Positions 53,665-62,919 of a stretch of 64,000 nt of DNA are shown here, piece by piece. This DNA comes from Synechococcus sp. Tobar12-5m-g. Its GTDB lineage: Bacteria > Cyanobacteriota > Cyanobacteriia > PCC-6307 > Cyanobiaceae. The translations under genes were made by a program, and so were the position numbers. Under the pieces are notes generated by a model that saw only the letters and a program-made list of their open reading frames with translations, was not told where the DNA came from and searched no databases. The stretch is from NCBI RefSeq assembly GCF_024345415.1, contig NZ_JAGQBB010000007.1, positions 1 to 64,000 of the forward strand, given 5' to 3'. Position 1 is the first letter of the stretch. Every line of letters begins with the position of its first letter.

Positions 53665-54848
53665 GTGAGCTGCCCGCTGTGGGCCTGCTCTGGAGGTCCC
53701 GGAAGATACCTCTCGCCTGGTTGCTGCTCACCCGCCAGCCCGTGCGCCTGGCGGTGGCCCTGGCGGGGATCAGCTTCGCCGGAATCCTGATGTTCATGCA
53801 GCTGGGCTTCCGCGACGGGCTGTTCGACGCCAGCGTGACCATCCACAAGCTCTTCGACGCCGACCTGGTGCTGATCAGTCCGCGGACGATCAGCTCGATC
53901 AGCATGTCGGGCTTTCCGCGGCGGCGCCTCGTTCAGGCCCTGGGCGATCCGGAGGTGAAAGGGATCACGCCGGTGAACTGGAACTTCCTGCTCTGGCGGA
54001 ACCCCCAGAACAAAAGCACCCGCTCGATCCTGGCGATCGGCTTCGAGCCCAACGATCCCCTGTTCCTCGATCCCAGCCTGAAGGCCAAGGCCCAGTTGCT
54101 CACCCAGCGGGACCGGGTGCTCTTCGACGAGCTTTCCCGCGACGAGTTCGGCCCGGTGGCCACGTGGTTCCGTGAGGGCCGCACAGTGGAGAGCGAGGTG
54201 GGCGGCAAGCGGGTGCGGGTGGCCGGGCTCGTGGGCCTCGGCCCCTCCTTCGGTGCCGACGGCAACCTGATCACCAGCCGCGAAACCTTCCTGCGCCTGC
54301 TGCCTGACACCCCGGCGGGCAGCATCGAGCTGGGGCTGATCCGGCTCAGCCCCGGCGCCGATCCGGCCGTGGTGCAGCAGCGCCTGCGCAACCAGCTGCC
54401 GAAGGACGTGACCGTGTTCACCAAGAAGGAATTCGAGGAATCCGAGAAGGACTACTGGCGCAGCAGCACAGCCATCGGCTTCATCTTCACCCTGGGGGCC
54501 GGCATGGGTTTTGTGGTGGGCTGCGTGATTGTGTACCAGATTCTCTACTCCGACGTGAGTGATCACCTGCCGGAGTACGCCACCTTGATGGCGATGGGCT
54601 ACCCGCTCACCGCCTTGCTGGGGGTGGTGGGCCGGGAAGGTCTGCTGCTGGCCATGCTGGGGTACCTGCCCGCCTATGGGGTGGGCCAGGGTCTGTATGC
54701 CCTGGTGCGCTCGGCCACCAAGCTGCCGGTGGAGATGAACAGCACCCGGGCCCTGGTGGTGTTCAGCATGATCCTGGTGATGTGCATGGGTTCGGCCGCG
54801 ATGGCGATGCGGCGCCTGGCCGATGCCGATCCAGCCGAGATTTTCTGA
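53661..54848 (+). CDS. DevC-type ABC exporter permease
   Basis: A 395-residue MacB/FtsX-like permease with one N-terminal helix (RLAVALAGISFAGILMFMQLGFRDGLF), a large periplasmic domain and three C-terminal helices (GFIFTLGAGMGFVVGCVIVYQILYSDVSDHLPEYATLMAMG). This is the DevC family, which in heterocyst formers exports envelope glycolipids; in unicellular species the cargo is unknown. Start is GTG 53661, overlapping the adaptor stop. Confidence 0.93.
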   Translation: MSELPAVGLLWRSRKIPLAWLLLTRQPVRLAVALAGISFAGILMFMQLGFRDGLFDASVTIHKLFDADLVLISPRTISSISMSGFPRRRLVQALGDPEVKGITPVNWNFLLWRNPQNKSTRSILAIGFEPNDPLFLDPSLKAKAQLLTQRDRVLFDELSRDEFGPVATWFREGRTVESEVGGKRVRVAGLVGLGPSFGADGNLITSRETFLRLLPDTPAGSIELGLIRLSPGADPAVVQQRLRNQLPKDVTVFTKKEFEESEKDYWRSSTAIGFIFTLGAGMGFVVGCVIVYQILYSDVSDHLPEYATLMAMGYPLTALLGVVGREGLLLAMLGYLPAYGVGQGLYALVRSATKLPVEMNSTRALVVFSMILVMCMGSAAMAMRRLADADPAEIF

Positions 54849-54877
54849 CCGCTCGCCGCCCCATCCCTTCCACACCC

Positions 54878-55657
54878 ATGGCTGCCCTCCCCTCCAACGG
54901 CAACGGAACTGAGCAGGGAGACGGCAACGGCAACGGGGCCAGCTCCCCGCCAGGTGCCGTCGCGCCGATGGTGGACCTTCAGGAGCTCTGCCATTGGTAC
55001 GGCGAGGGGGAGATGCGCCGCCAGGTTCTGCAAAGGGTCGACCTGCGCATCCACCCCGGCGAGGTGGTGTTGCTGACTGGGCCGTCCGGCTGCGGCAAGA
55101 CCACCCTGCTCACCCTGGTGGGCGGACTGCGCCAGGTTCAGCAGGGGCGGGTCACGGTGATGGGGAAAGCGCTGGAGGGCTCCAGCCGGCGGCGGCGCCA
55201 GCAGCTACGGCGCCACATCGGCATGATCTTCCAGGGCCATAACCTGTTGCGCTGCCTGACGGCCGAGCAAAACGTGCAGATGGGCTCGGATCTGCTGCCC
55301 GGCCTGAGCTACCGGGCGCGGCGGGACCAGGCCCGCGAGTGGCTGCGGGCGGTCGGCCTGGGCGACCACCTGGGAAAACTGCCCCACGATCTCTCCGGTG
55401 GCCAGAAGCAGCGGGTGGCGATCGCCCGCGCCCTGGCCGCCCACCCGAAGCTGCTGCTCGCCGATGAACCCACCGCCGCCCTCGACAGCCGCAGTGGCCG
55501 CGAGGTGGTGGACCTGCTCAAGCGGCTGGCCCGCGAGCAGAGCTGCGCCGTGCTGATGGTCACCCACGATCCCCGCATCCTGGACGTGGCCGACCGGCTG
55601 GTGGAGATGGAGGATGGCCGCCTTCGCGTCGCCCCCCCTTTGCTCGCCACCTCCTGA
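54878..55657 (+). CDS. DevA-type ABC exporter ATPase
   Basis: The ATP-binding subunit of the exporter above: Walker A GPSGCGKTTLL, signature LSGGQKQRVAIARAL, Walker B LLLADEPTAALD and H-loop MVTHDPR in 259 residues. A low-complexity Asn/Gly-rich N-terminus (residues 5-25) precedes the ATPase. Order adaptor-permease-ATPase (BCA) is that of the dev operon. Confidence 0.94.
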   Translation: MAALPSNGNGTEQGDGNGNGASSPPGAVAPMVDLQELCHWYGEGEMRRQVLQRVDLRIHPGEVVLLTGPSGCGKTTLLTLVGGLRQVQQGRVTVMGKALEGSSRRRRQQLRRHIGMIFQGHNLLRCLTAEQNVQMGSDLLPGLSYRARRDQAREWLRAVGLGDHLGKLPHDLSGGQKQRVAIARALAAHPKLLLADEPTAALDSRSGREVVDLLKRLAREQSCAVLMVTHDPRILDVADRLVEMEDGRLRVAPPLLATS

Positions 55658-55712
55658 GGGGAGGAGATGCCAGGAGTAGGATCTTCCTTCTGCCCAAGGT
55701 CAGCGCTCCTCC

Positions 55713-55868
55713 ATGTCGAAACGCAGGAACCTCAAGAAAGAAAAGCAGGAGCGCAATCGCTCCTACGCCCGGAAGTTCAAGAAGCGCAAGCTCCGCAACG
55801 ACGGCCGCGGTGAAGGGGCTGGCAATGGCGTGACCGGCACGGCCAACAACGGTGGCGCGGCCGACTGA
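55713..55868 (+). CDS. Small strongly basic conserved protein
   Basis: A 51-residue protein from ATG 55713: MSKRRNLKKEKQERNRSYAR, then KFKKRKLRNDGRGEGAG and a Gly/Asn-rich tail. Over a third of the first 33 residues are Lys or Arg. I recall small proteins with this opening in cyanobacteria; rRNA or ribosome association is a guess from composition. It is 11 nt before the glycosyltransferase gene. Confidence 0.7.
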   Translation: MSKRRNLKKEKQERNRSYARKFKKRKLRNDGRGEGAGNGVTGTANNGGAAD

Positions 55869-55879
55869 TCACCAGGCGC

Positions 55880-56812
55880 ATGTTCCCCAGCGTCGTCATC
55901 CCCACCTATAATCGCCGGCCCATCCTCGAGAAGTGCCTGAGGGCCCTGGAGCAGCAACAGCTGGCTGCTCCGATCGACGCCTATGAGGTGGTGGTGGTGG
56001 ATGACGGCTCCACCGATGGCACGGCCGAGTGGCTGCGGGCGGACGCCGCCCGCTTTCCCCATGTACGCCTGATCGAGCAGGACCATGGCGGACCGGCGGC
56101 CGGCCGCAATCGGGGCGTCGACCAGGCCCGCGGTGACGTGATCGTCTTCATCGACAGCGATCTGGTGGTGACCAGCGGCTTCCTGAGCGCCCATGCCCGG
56201 GCCCTGGAGCGCCACTGGCGCGAGCGGGGCAACAGGCTCTGCTTCACCTACGGCGCGGTGATCAACACCAGTAATTTCGCCGATCCCACCAGCGAGCCCC
56301 ACAAGCTCAGCGACCATTCCTGGGCCTACTTCGCCACCGGCAATGTGGCGATCGATCGTGCCCTGCTGGAGCGCGCCGGCCTGTTCGACACAGGCTTCCG
56401 CCTTTACGGCTGGGAAGACCTGGAACTGGGCGAGCGCCTGCGCCGCCTGGGGGTGGAGCTGGTGCGCTGCCCGGAGGCCCCTGGCTACCACTGGCATCCT
56501 GCCCTCAGCCTGGAGCAGGTTCCCGACCTGGTGCGGATCGAGCAGGAGCGGGCCCGCATGGGGTTGGTGTTCTACCGCAAGCACCCGACCCGGCGGGTGC
56601 GCTTCATCATTCAATTCACCTGGCTGCACCGCCTGCTCTGGGAGTTCCTCACCCTCGGGGGCCTGATCAATGAGCGCAGCCTGAGGCCCCTGTTGGCCTG
56701 GCTGCTGCGCCGCGGCCATCCCGCCCTGGCCATGGAACTGCTCCGGCTGCCGCTCAACAGGATCGGGGTGCGTGCCCTGTACCGGGAGGCGAGGGCGGAG
56801 GGATTGGCCTAG
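55880..56812 (+). CDS. Family 2 glycosyltransferase
   Basis: A 310-residue GT-A inverting transferase. PSVVIPTYNRRPILEKCL binds the nucleotide, VVVVDDGSTDGT and FIDSDLVV give the DxD-type metal site, and GWEDLELGERLRRLG is the ED acceptor-side motif of galactosyltransferase-like members. Acceptor is unknown: lipopolysaccharide, glycolipid or exopolysaccharide. It ends 143 nt before rpsB. Confidence 0.88.
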   Translation: MFPSVVIPTYNRRPILEKCLRALEQQQLAAPIDAYEVVVVDDGSTDGTAEWLRADAARFPHVRLIEQDHGGPAAGRNRGVDQARGDVIVFIDSDLVVTSGFLSAHARALERHWRERGNRLCFTYGAVINTSNFADPTSEPHKLSDHSWAYFATGNVAIDRALLERAGLFDTGFRLYGWEDLELGERLRRLGVELVRCPEAPGYHWHPALSLEQVPDLVRIEQERARMGLVFYRKHPTRRVRFIIQFTWLHRLLWEFLTLGGLINERSLRPLLAWLLRRGHPALAMELLRLPLNRIGVRALYREARAEGLA

Positions 56813-56955
56813 CAGGCGCTTTGGTAACTTGAGAGGTCCCCACAACACCGCACACCTGTCCGTTTCGGGTGCTCAGGCGAATCCGGTGGCTCCCTTTGGT
56901 GCCACTCCGCCCTGATCCCTGGCAGGTGGAGGCGAACCCGAAACCCCTCTCAACC
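56813..56955 (+). promoter_or_regulatory. rpsB leader region
   Basis: A 143-base non-coding stretch before rpsB. GTGGC (56884-56888) and GCCAC could pair around CTCCCTTTGGT-like sequence, and a weak -10-like TAACTT lies at 56825-56830. Leaders of rpsB are often autoregulated by S2; I cannot show that here. Confidence 0.35.
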
Positions 56956-57678
56956 ATGGCTGTCGTTACCCTCTCCGAAATGATGGAGGCGGGTGCCCAC
57001 TTCGGGCACCAAACCCGCCGCTGGAACCCCAAGATGTCGCGCTACATCTATTGCGCGCGCAACGGTGTTCACATCATCGATCTCGTGCAGACCGCAATCT
57101 GCATGAACAACGCTTACAAGTGGACCCGCAGTGCGGCCCGTTCCGGCAAGCGCTTCCTGTTCGTCGGCACCAAGAAGCAGGCCTCCGAAGTGATCGCCAT
57201 CGAGGCGACCCGCTGCGGCGCCTCCTACGTGAACCAGCGCTGGCTGGGCGGCATGCTCACCAACTGGAGCACGATGCGCGCCCGCATCGACCGGCTCAAG
57301 GATCTCGAGCGGATGGAGTCCTCTGGAGCGATTGCGATGCGGCCCAAGAAGGAGGCCGCCGTGCTGCGCCGCGAACTCGATCGTCTGCAGAAGTATCTGG
57401 GCGGGTTGAAGAACATGCGCCGCCTGCCCGATGTGGTGGTGCTGGTCGACCAGCGGCGGGAAACCAACGCCGTGCTCGAGTGCCGCAAACTCGACATCCC
57501 CCTGGTGTCGATGCTGGACACCAACTGCGATCCCGATCTCACCGACGTGCCGATCCCCTGCAACGACGACGCCGTGCGCTCCGTCCAGCTGGTGCTGGGG
57601 CGTCTGGCCGACGCGATCAATGAGGGGCGCCAAGGCGGCCAGGATCAGCGGTCCGCCGGCGACGACGACGAGTCCTGA
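56956..57678 (+). CDS. rpsB: 30S ribosomal protein S2
   Basis: A 240-residue small-subunit protein. [35 protein letters not shown] and [11 protein letters not shown] are canonical S2. It also binds S1 in many bacteria. The gene precedes tsf, the usual rpsB-tsf order, with a hairpin in between. Acidic tail (GDDDES) is normal. Confidence 0.97.
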   Translation: MAVVTLSEMMEAGAHFGHQTRRWNPKMSRYIYCARNGVHIIDLVQTAICMNNAYKWTRSAARSGKRFLFVGTKKQASEVIAIEATRCGASYVNQRWLGGMLTNWSTMRARIDRLKDLERMESSGAIAMRPKKEAAVLRRELDRLQKYLGGLKNMRRLPDVVVLVDQRRETNAVLECRKLDIPLVSMLDTNCDPDLTDVPIPCNDDAVRSVQLVLGRLADAINEGRQGGQDQRSAGDDDES

Positions 57679-57684
57679 GCTTCC

Positions 57685-57716
57685 GGGCTGGCCATGGGGC
57701 CAGCCCCATCTCTTTT
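57685..57716 (+). terminator. Intrinsic terminator or attenuator between rpsB and tsf
   Basis: GGGCTGGCC (57685-57693) and GGCCAGCCC (57698-57706) form a perfect 9-bp stem with loop ATGG, followed by CATCTCTTTT. The T-run is interrupted, so partial read-through into tsf is likely, as in other rpsB-tsf units. Confidence 0.65.
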
Positions 57717-57752
57717 CCCCCCACCATCGTTCACTCCCCATCCCTTCTCCCC

Positions 57753-58415
57753 ATGGCTGCGATTTCAGCAACCCTCGTCAAGGAACTGCGCGAGAAAACC
57801 GGCGCCGGAATGATGAACTGCAAGAAGGCGCTGTCGGAATCCGATGGCGACATGACCAAGGCGGCGGAGTGGTTGCGCCAGAAGGGCATCGCCACCGCCG
57901 AGAAGAAGGCTGGACGCACGGCGGCGGAAGGATCGATCGGCAGCTACATCCATACGGGCGCCCGGGTGGGTGTGCTGCTGGAGTTGAACTGCGAAACCGA
58001 TTTCGTCGCCCGCGGCGACCTGTTCCAGGAGCTCCTGCGCAACGTGGCGATGCAGATCGCCGCCTGCCCCAACGTGGAGTATGTGAGCACCGATCAGATT
58101 CCCGAGGAGGTCGTAGAGCGGGAAAAGGCCATCGAAATGGGCCGCGATGACCTGGCCGGCAAACCCGACAAGATGAAGGAGAAGATCGTGGAGGGGCGCA
58201 TCGGCAAGCGCCTCAAGGAGCTGGCGCTGCTCGAGCAGCCGTTCATCAAGGACAGTTCGATCACCGTGGCCGAGCTGGTCAAGCAGGTGGCCGGCAAGAT
58301 CGGCGAGAACATCCAGGTGCGGCGCTACACCCGCTACACCCTTGGTGAAGGCATCGAAGTCGAACACACCGATTTCGCCGCCGAAGTGGCCTCAATGGGC
58401 ATCCAGGCCCCTTGA
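57753..58415 (+). CDS. tsf: Elongation factor Ts
   Basis: The 220-residue nucleotide-exchange factor for EF-Tu. [19 protein letters not shown] is the N-terminal UBA-like domain, [13 protein letters not shown] is the EF-Tu contact, and the C-terminal core is present. It is the short type without long extensions. ATG 57753 follows the rpsB hairpin by 37 nt. Confidence 0.97.
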   Translation: MAAISATLVKELREKTGAGMMNCKKALSESDGDMTKAAEWLRQKGIATAEKKAGRTAAEGSIGSYIHTGARVGVLLELNCETDFVARGDLFQELLRNVAMQIAACPNVEYVSTDQIPEEVVEREKAIEMGRDDLAGKPDKMKEKIVEGRIGKRLKELALLEQPFIKDSSITVAELVKQVAGKIGENIQVRRYTRYTLGEGIEVEHTDFAAEVASMGIQAP

Positions 58416-58449
58416 TCGACGCCCACACCCCTTCTCCATCCCCAGGGCC

Positions 58450-59715
58450 TTGGACTCCAGAGCCACGGCACTGAGCGAGGCCCACGGGCAACTGGAACGG
58501 CTGCGGCTGCGCCTTGAGGAGAGCAACGCCGTCCTCTATCGGGAGTTCGCGCTCTATCTCCAGGTGCTGCGCGAAGGGTTGCCGATGGCGGTTCACCAGG
58601 CCGCCTTTCATGTGGCCACCCAACTGGTGCCGGAGCGCTACGGCGCCCTGGCGGAGGGTCCCCGTCAGGAACTGCAGCGGCGGCTCCGGGAGTTGGTGCA
58701 GCGCTGTGGCGGCCTGCTCACCCTGGAGCAGTTGGTCGTGCTGGGCCGGCAGGTCCGCTCGGAGCAGAAGCGCCTGCACCGGCGGGAGCATCAGCGGTTG
58801 ATGGCCGCCCTGGCCGACTCCAGCGAAGAGGATGGGTCCAACGATCCGGCCAGCGATGGCCCCCTCCCACCAGGTTCGGTGCGGCTCGGCCTCGATCTGC
58901 CCCTCTCCGCTGACCTGTTTGCCTCAGGCCTGCCTGGGCTGGTGGGCCTGGGCACCCTGAGTGGCTCCGTCACCGCTGAAGCGAGCGTCAAAGCAGACGA
59001 CGAACCAGACCAGGAGAGCCAAGCCTTTGCCAGCGAAGCCGACGTTGACGAGGACGCGGATGTGGACGCTATAGAGGAAGACGAGAACCCCGCTGACGCC
59101 GATACCCTGGGCTCAGACCGCTTCGACGCGCTCCGCTCCAGCGGTGGCCTGCAGCAACTCTTCGCCATGGCCAGTGCCCAGTTCGGCCGCGACGCCGCCA
59201 AGGCCGACCCTGAAGAGGAGGAGCGTCCAGGCAACCCTGAGGACGGGGACGCTCCTTTCCTGTTGCCCCAGCAACCGATCGCGCTATTGCGGTGGTGGGA
59301 GCTTCTGGATCGGGCCCTGCAGCGCCGACTCCGCAACCTGTCCCATGCCATCAATCTCGACTTGCTGCGGCTTGGTCTGACCCGCAGCCTGCTGCCGATC
59401 AACCTGCTGGATGCCGTCCTGGACGGTGAGATCGAGGCGATGCCGGCCCCTGCCAACCTGTTGCGCCTGTCCCTGCCTTTCACTCCCGATGGAATGGCCG
59501 GCCAACTCGAGGCGGTCGGGTTGCTGCTGCGCAGCAGTGATCTGGAGTTCGATCAAGCCCGCCTGCGCACCTGCCGGCGGCGGCTGGAGAGCAGGCGGCA
59601 GGATGTGCGCAAAATGGCCCGGCAGTACCGCCACTGGCAACGGCGAGCCCAGGCCCTCGAAGCGGAACAGCAGTGGTTGCAGGACAGCCAAACCAACCTG
59701 CCGGCTCCCCCCTGA
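58450..59715 (+). CDS. Hypothetical protein with acidic central region
   Basis: A protein of about 421 residues from TTG 58450. The N-terminal 120 residues are helical (ESNAVLYREFALYLQVLREGLP and LQRRLRELVQRCGG). A highly acidic, low-complexity middle (ADVDEDADVDAIEEDENPADAD) follows, then a second helical region with LLDRALQRRLRNLSHAINLDLLRLGLTRSLLPINLLDAVLDGEIEAM and a Glu/Arg-rich C-terminus that looks coiled-coil. No family recognised. It lies between tsf and recG, an arrangement I recall in picocyanobacteria. Confidence 0.75.
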   Translation: MDSRATALSEAHGQLERLRLRLEESNAVLYREFALYLQVLREGLPMAVHQAAFHVATQLVPERYGALAEGPRQELQRRLRELVQRCGGLLTLEQLVVLGRQVRSEQKRLHRREHQRLMAALADSSEEDGSNDPASDGPLPPGSVRLGLDLPLSADLFASGLPGLVGLGTLSGSVTAEASVKADDEPDQESQAFASEADVDEDADVDAIEEDENPADADTLGSDRFDALRSSGGLQQLFAMASAQFGRDAAKADPEEEERPGNPEDGDAPFLLPQQPIALLRWWELLDRALQRRLRNLSHAINLDLLRLGLTRSLLPINLLDAVLDGEIEAMPAPANLLRLSLPFTPDGMAGQLEAVGLLLRSSDLEFDQARLRTCRRRLESRRQDVRKMARQYRHWQRRAQALEAEQQWLQDSQTNLPAPP

Positions 59716-62168
59716 GCCGCTCCGACCAGGCTGGAGCCGACTGGATCGCCACCCTTCAGAGGGCGCTGCAACTGGAGGCCGACCGCGGCTTCCCGGACCT
59801 GGAAGGCAGGCGCGAGCGGTTCAGCTCCTTTCTGGGGCGCAGTTGCCGTGAACCGACGGCCGGGCTGATGGCCCTGGCTGAGGAGTTCGGTCGCTACGGC
59901 GAACTGAGCCTGGCCCGTCGCCAGAATCTGGTGCGCCGTTGCCGGGAGCACCTGCATGGGCTGCGCCGCAAGCTTGAGCCCACCGCCCCCTTCGCCCCGC
60001 CGCGCCTGCGCCTGGCAGAGCTCCCTCCCGGCGGCCGCCTGGCCACGCCCAGGGGGACGACCCCGATCGGGCCTGACACCCCCCTGGCCGAGGTGCCTGG
60101 CATCGGCCCGAAGACGGCCAGCCGGCTGGCTGCCCTGGGGCTGCTGCTGGCCCGGGATCTGCTGCGCCATTACCCCCGCGACTATCTCGACTACGCCCAC
60201 CTGGTGCGGATCCACGCCCTGGTCCCGGGCGACACCGCCACGGTCGTGGCCACGGTGCGGCGCAGCCACGCCTTCACCAGCCCCCGCAACCCCAACCTCT
60301 CGATCCTGGAGTTGCAGGTGCAGGACATCACCGGTCGGTTGCGGCTGAGCAAATTCTTCAACGGCAAACGCTTCAGTGCGCCGGGTTGGTTGCGGGCCCA
60401 GGAACGGCAGTACCCGATCGGTTGCACCCTGGCCGCCAGCGGCCTGGTCCGCCAGACCCCCTACGGACCCAGCCTGCAGGACCCCCTGATCGAGGTGCTC
60501 GAGGGTCCGAACGCGCCGGTGCGATCCGAGCAGATCGGCCGCCTGCTGCCGGTCTACGGGCTCACCGAAGGCCTCACCGCCGAGCGGCTGCGCCAGGTGG
60601 TCCAGGCCGTGCTGCCCGCCGCCGGGGGCTGGGGCGATCCCCTGCCGGCCCCCCTGCGGCAGCGGTTGAACCTGGTTGATCGGGCGACGGCCCTGCGGGG
60701 AATCCATGCTCCGGCCGATCAGGAGCAGCTCCGGGCCAGCCGGCACCGGCTGGTGTTCGACGAGTTCCTGCTGCTGCAGCTGAGCCTGCTGCAGCGGCGG
60801 CGGCACCTGCTCAGCCGTCCCTCGCCGCCCCTGGTGCTGCCGACCGGGCAGGCCTCTCTGGTGGCCGCCTTCCTGGAGCTGCTGCCCTTTTCGCTCACGG
60901 CCGCCCAACGGCGGGTGCTGGCCGAGATCCACGCCGACCTGGCCCGGGAGCGGCCGATGGGTCGACTGATGCAGGGCGATGTGGGCAGCGGCAAAACCGT
61001 GGTAGCGATCGCCGCCCTGCTCACGGCGATCGAGGCCGGTTGCCAGGGGGCCTTGATGGCTCCCACCGAAGTGCTGGCCCAGCAGCACGCCCGCAAGCTG
61101 GGCGAATGGCTGCCGCAGCTGCACGTCCGCGCCGACCTGCTGACCGGCTCCACCCCCCGCCCCCGCCGCCTGGAACTCCTGCAGGACCTGGCCAACGGCC
61201 AGTCGCAGCTGCTGGTGGGGACCCATGCCCTGCTCGAAGACCCCGTGCAGTTCGCCCGACTCGGGCTGGTGGTGGTGGATGAACAGCACCGCTTCGGGGT
61301 GCGGCAGCGCAACCGCCTGCTGGGCAAGGGGCTGCAACCGCACCTGCTGACCATGACCGCCACCCCGATACCGCGGACCCTCGCCCTCTCGGTGCACGGC
61401 GATCTGGAGGTGAGCCAGATCGACGAACTGCCCCCCGGCCGCACCCCGATCCTCACCCAGCTGCTGCGGGGCAGTCAGCGCCAGGAGGCCTATGGCCTGA
61501 TCCGCCAGCAGGTGGCCCTCGGCCAGAGGGCCTACGTGGTGCTGCCCCTGGTGGAGGAGTCGGAGACGCTGGATCTTCGCTCGGCGGTGGAGGTGCATGC
61601 CCAGCTCAGCGCTGAGGTGTTCGCCGATCTGCGGGTGGGGTTGCTGCATGGCCGACTGGACAGCTCTCAGAAGCAGGCCGCGATCACCGCCTTTGCAGCA
61701 GGCCACACCGATGTGCTGGTGTCCACCACGGTGGTGGAAGTGGGGGTGGATGTTCCCGAAGCCAGCGTGATGGTGATCGAGCACGCCGATCGGTTCGGCC
61801 TGGCCCAGCTGCACCAGCTGCGTGGCCGGGTGGGTCGCGGCGTCGCGGCCTCCCACTGTCTGCTGATCAACGACAGCCGCAATCCCCAGGCCCGGCAACG
61901 GCTGGAGCTGCTGGTGCGTTCATCGGATGGCTTCGAGATCGCCGAGATGGATCTGCGGCTTCGGGGTCCGGGGCAGGTGCTGGGCACGCGCCAGTCGGGC
62001 CTGCCGGATCTGGCCCTGGCCAGCCTCACCGACGACGGTGAGGTGCTGGAGCTGGCCCGCAGGGAGGCGGCGGCGATCCTGGCGGTCGATCCCGACCTGC
62101 AGCGGCACCCGGGCCTGGAGCAGGCCCTCAGCGAACAGCGCCAGAGCGATGCGGCCCGTTTGAATTGA
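59673..62168 (+). CDS. recG: ATP-dependent DNA helicase RecG
   Basis: Reverses stalled forks and branch-migrates junctions. About 831 residues from GTG 59673, which overlaps the previous gene by 43 nt. A family-typical cyanobacterial N-terminal extension precedes the wedge/OB domain (HYPRDYLDYA, VVATVRRSHAF). Helicase motifs: QGDVGSGKTVVA (I), VVDEQHRFG (II), TATPIPRTLAL (III), TTVVEVGVDVPEA (V) and QLRGRVGRG (VI). Confidence 0.96.
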   Translation: MVAGQPNQPAGSPLSRSDQAGADWIATLQRALQLEADRGFPDLEGRRERFSSFLGRSCREPTAGLMALAEEFGRYGELSLARRQNLVRRCREHLHGLRRKLEPTAPFAPPRLRLAELPPGGRLATPRGTTPIGPDTPLAEVPGIGPKTASRLAALGLLLARDLLRHYPRDYLDYAHLVRIHALVPGDTATVVATVRRSHAFTSPRNPNLSILELQVQDITGRLRLSKFFNGKRFSAPGWLRAQERQYPIGCTLAASGLVRQTPYGPSLQDPLIEVLEGPNAPVRSEQIGRLLPVYGLTEGLTAERLRQVVQAVLPAAGGWGDPLPAPLRQRLNLVDRATALRGIHAPADQEQLRASRHRLVFDEFLLLQLSLLQRRRHLLSRPSPPLVLPTGQASLVAAFLELLPFSLTAAQRRVLAEIHADLARERPMGRLMQGDVGSGKTVVAIAALLTAIEAGCQGALMAPTEVLAQQHARKLGEWLPQLHVRADLLTGSTPRPRRLELLQDLANGQSQLLVGTHALLEDPVQFARLGLVVVDEQHRFGVRQRNRLLGKGLQPHLLTMTATPIPRTLALSVHGDLEVSQIDELPPGRTPILTQLLRGSQRQEAYGLIRQQVALGQRAYVVLPLVEESETLDLRSAVEVHAQLSAEVFADLRVGLLHGRLDSSQKQAAITAFAAGHTDVLVSTTVVEVGVDVPEASVMVIEHADRFGLAQLHQLRGRVGRGVAASHCLLINDSRNPQARQRLELLVRSSDGFEIAEMDLRLRGPGQVLGTRQSGLPDLALASLTDDGEVLELARREAAAILAVDPDLQRHPGLEQALSEQRQSDAARLN

Positions 62169-62202
62169 ACCCCGCCGCCCAGCCGGCCCGTCCCCTCCTT
62201 CC

Positions 62203-62919
62203 GTGCCCCGACCCTGGAACGCGATCCCGATCGACGACAACGGCGAAGCGCTGATCGAGCTGCCGCCGGCGCTGCATCGCCTCTTACCCCACCCCTATGC
62301 GGAACTCGGAGCGCCCTATGGCGCCGGTGGTTCCCCCTTCCGGCTGCGCAAGGGCGTGGTGGAGCGCTTGCTGATCGCCCAGGCCGAACTGCAAAGGCTC
62401 GAGCCGACCTGGCGGCTGGCGATCTTCGATGGCTGGCGGCCAGTGGCCGTGCAGGCCTTCATGGTGGATCACGCCCTCGCCAGCGAATGCGCCGCCCGGG
62501 GGGTGGGCGCCATGGCTGCCAGTGCGCAGCGGGACGCCATCCAGCGGGAGGTGGAGCGGTTTTGGGCACCACCCAGCCTGGATCCGTCCATGCCGCCGCC
62601 CCACAGCACTGGCGCGGCAGTGGATCTCAGCCTGGCGGACGCCAGCGGCGCCGCCTTGGCGATGGGCGGGGAGATCGACGCGATCGATCCGGTTTCCGAA
62701 CCGGATCATTATGCCAGCGCTGCCCTGGAGGCCGCCAGCGCCGCCGCCACCTGGCACCGCCGCCGGCGGATCCTGCTCACGGCCATGGAAGCGGCAGGCT
62801 TCTGCCAGCACCCCAACGAGTGGTGGCACTTCAGCCACGGCGACCAGCTCTGGGCCTGGCGATCCGGGCTGGCCAGGGCGTTCTACGGCCGTTGGCTGGC
62901 TCCAGCCGACGGCGCCTGA
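62203..62919 (+). CDS. VanX-like D-alanyl-D-alanine dipeptidase (M15D)
   Basis: A 238-residue zinc peptidase. Zinc ligands fit VanX spacing: His and Asp seven apart in PHSTGAAVDLSL, and Glu/His in NEWWHFSHGDQLW, with the transition-state arginine in FDGWRP. No signal peptide is evident, so it is probably cytoplasmic; a housekeeping role in D-Ala recycling fits better than vancomycin resistance, as no vanH/A lie nearby. Start is GTG 62203. Its end overlaps the convergent gene by 37 nt. Confidence 0.9.
   Translation: MPRPWNAIPIDDNGEALIELPPALHRLLPHPYAELGAPYGAGGSPFRLRKGVVERLLIAQAELQRLEPTWRLAIFDGWRPVAVQAFMVDHALASECAARGVGAMAASAQRDAIQREVERFWAPPSLDPSMPPPHSTGAAVDLSLADASGAALAMGGEIDAIDPVSEPDHYASAALEAASAAATWHRRRRILLTAMEAAGFCQHPNEWWHFSHGDQLWAWRSGLARAFYGRWLAPADGA

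Noticed and set aside
59553-61898. Minus-strand frame of about 780 codons opposite recG
   Set aside because: Shadow of the helicase gene; no motif.
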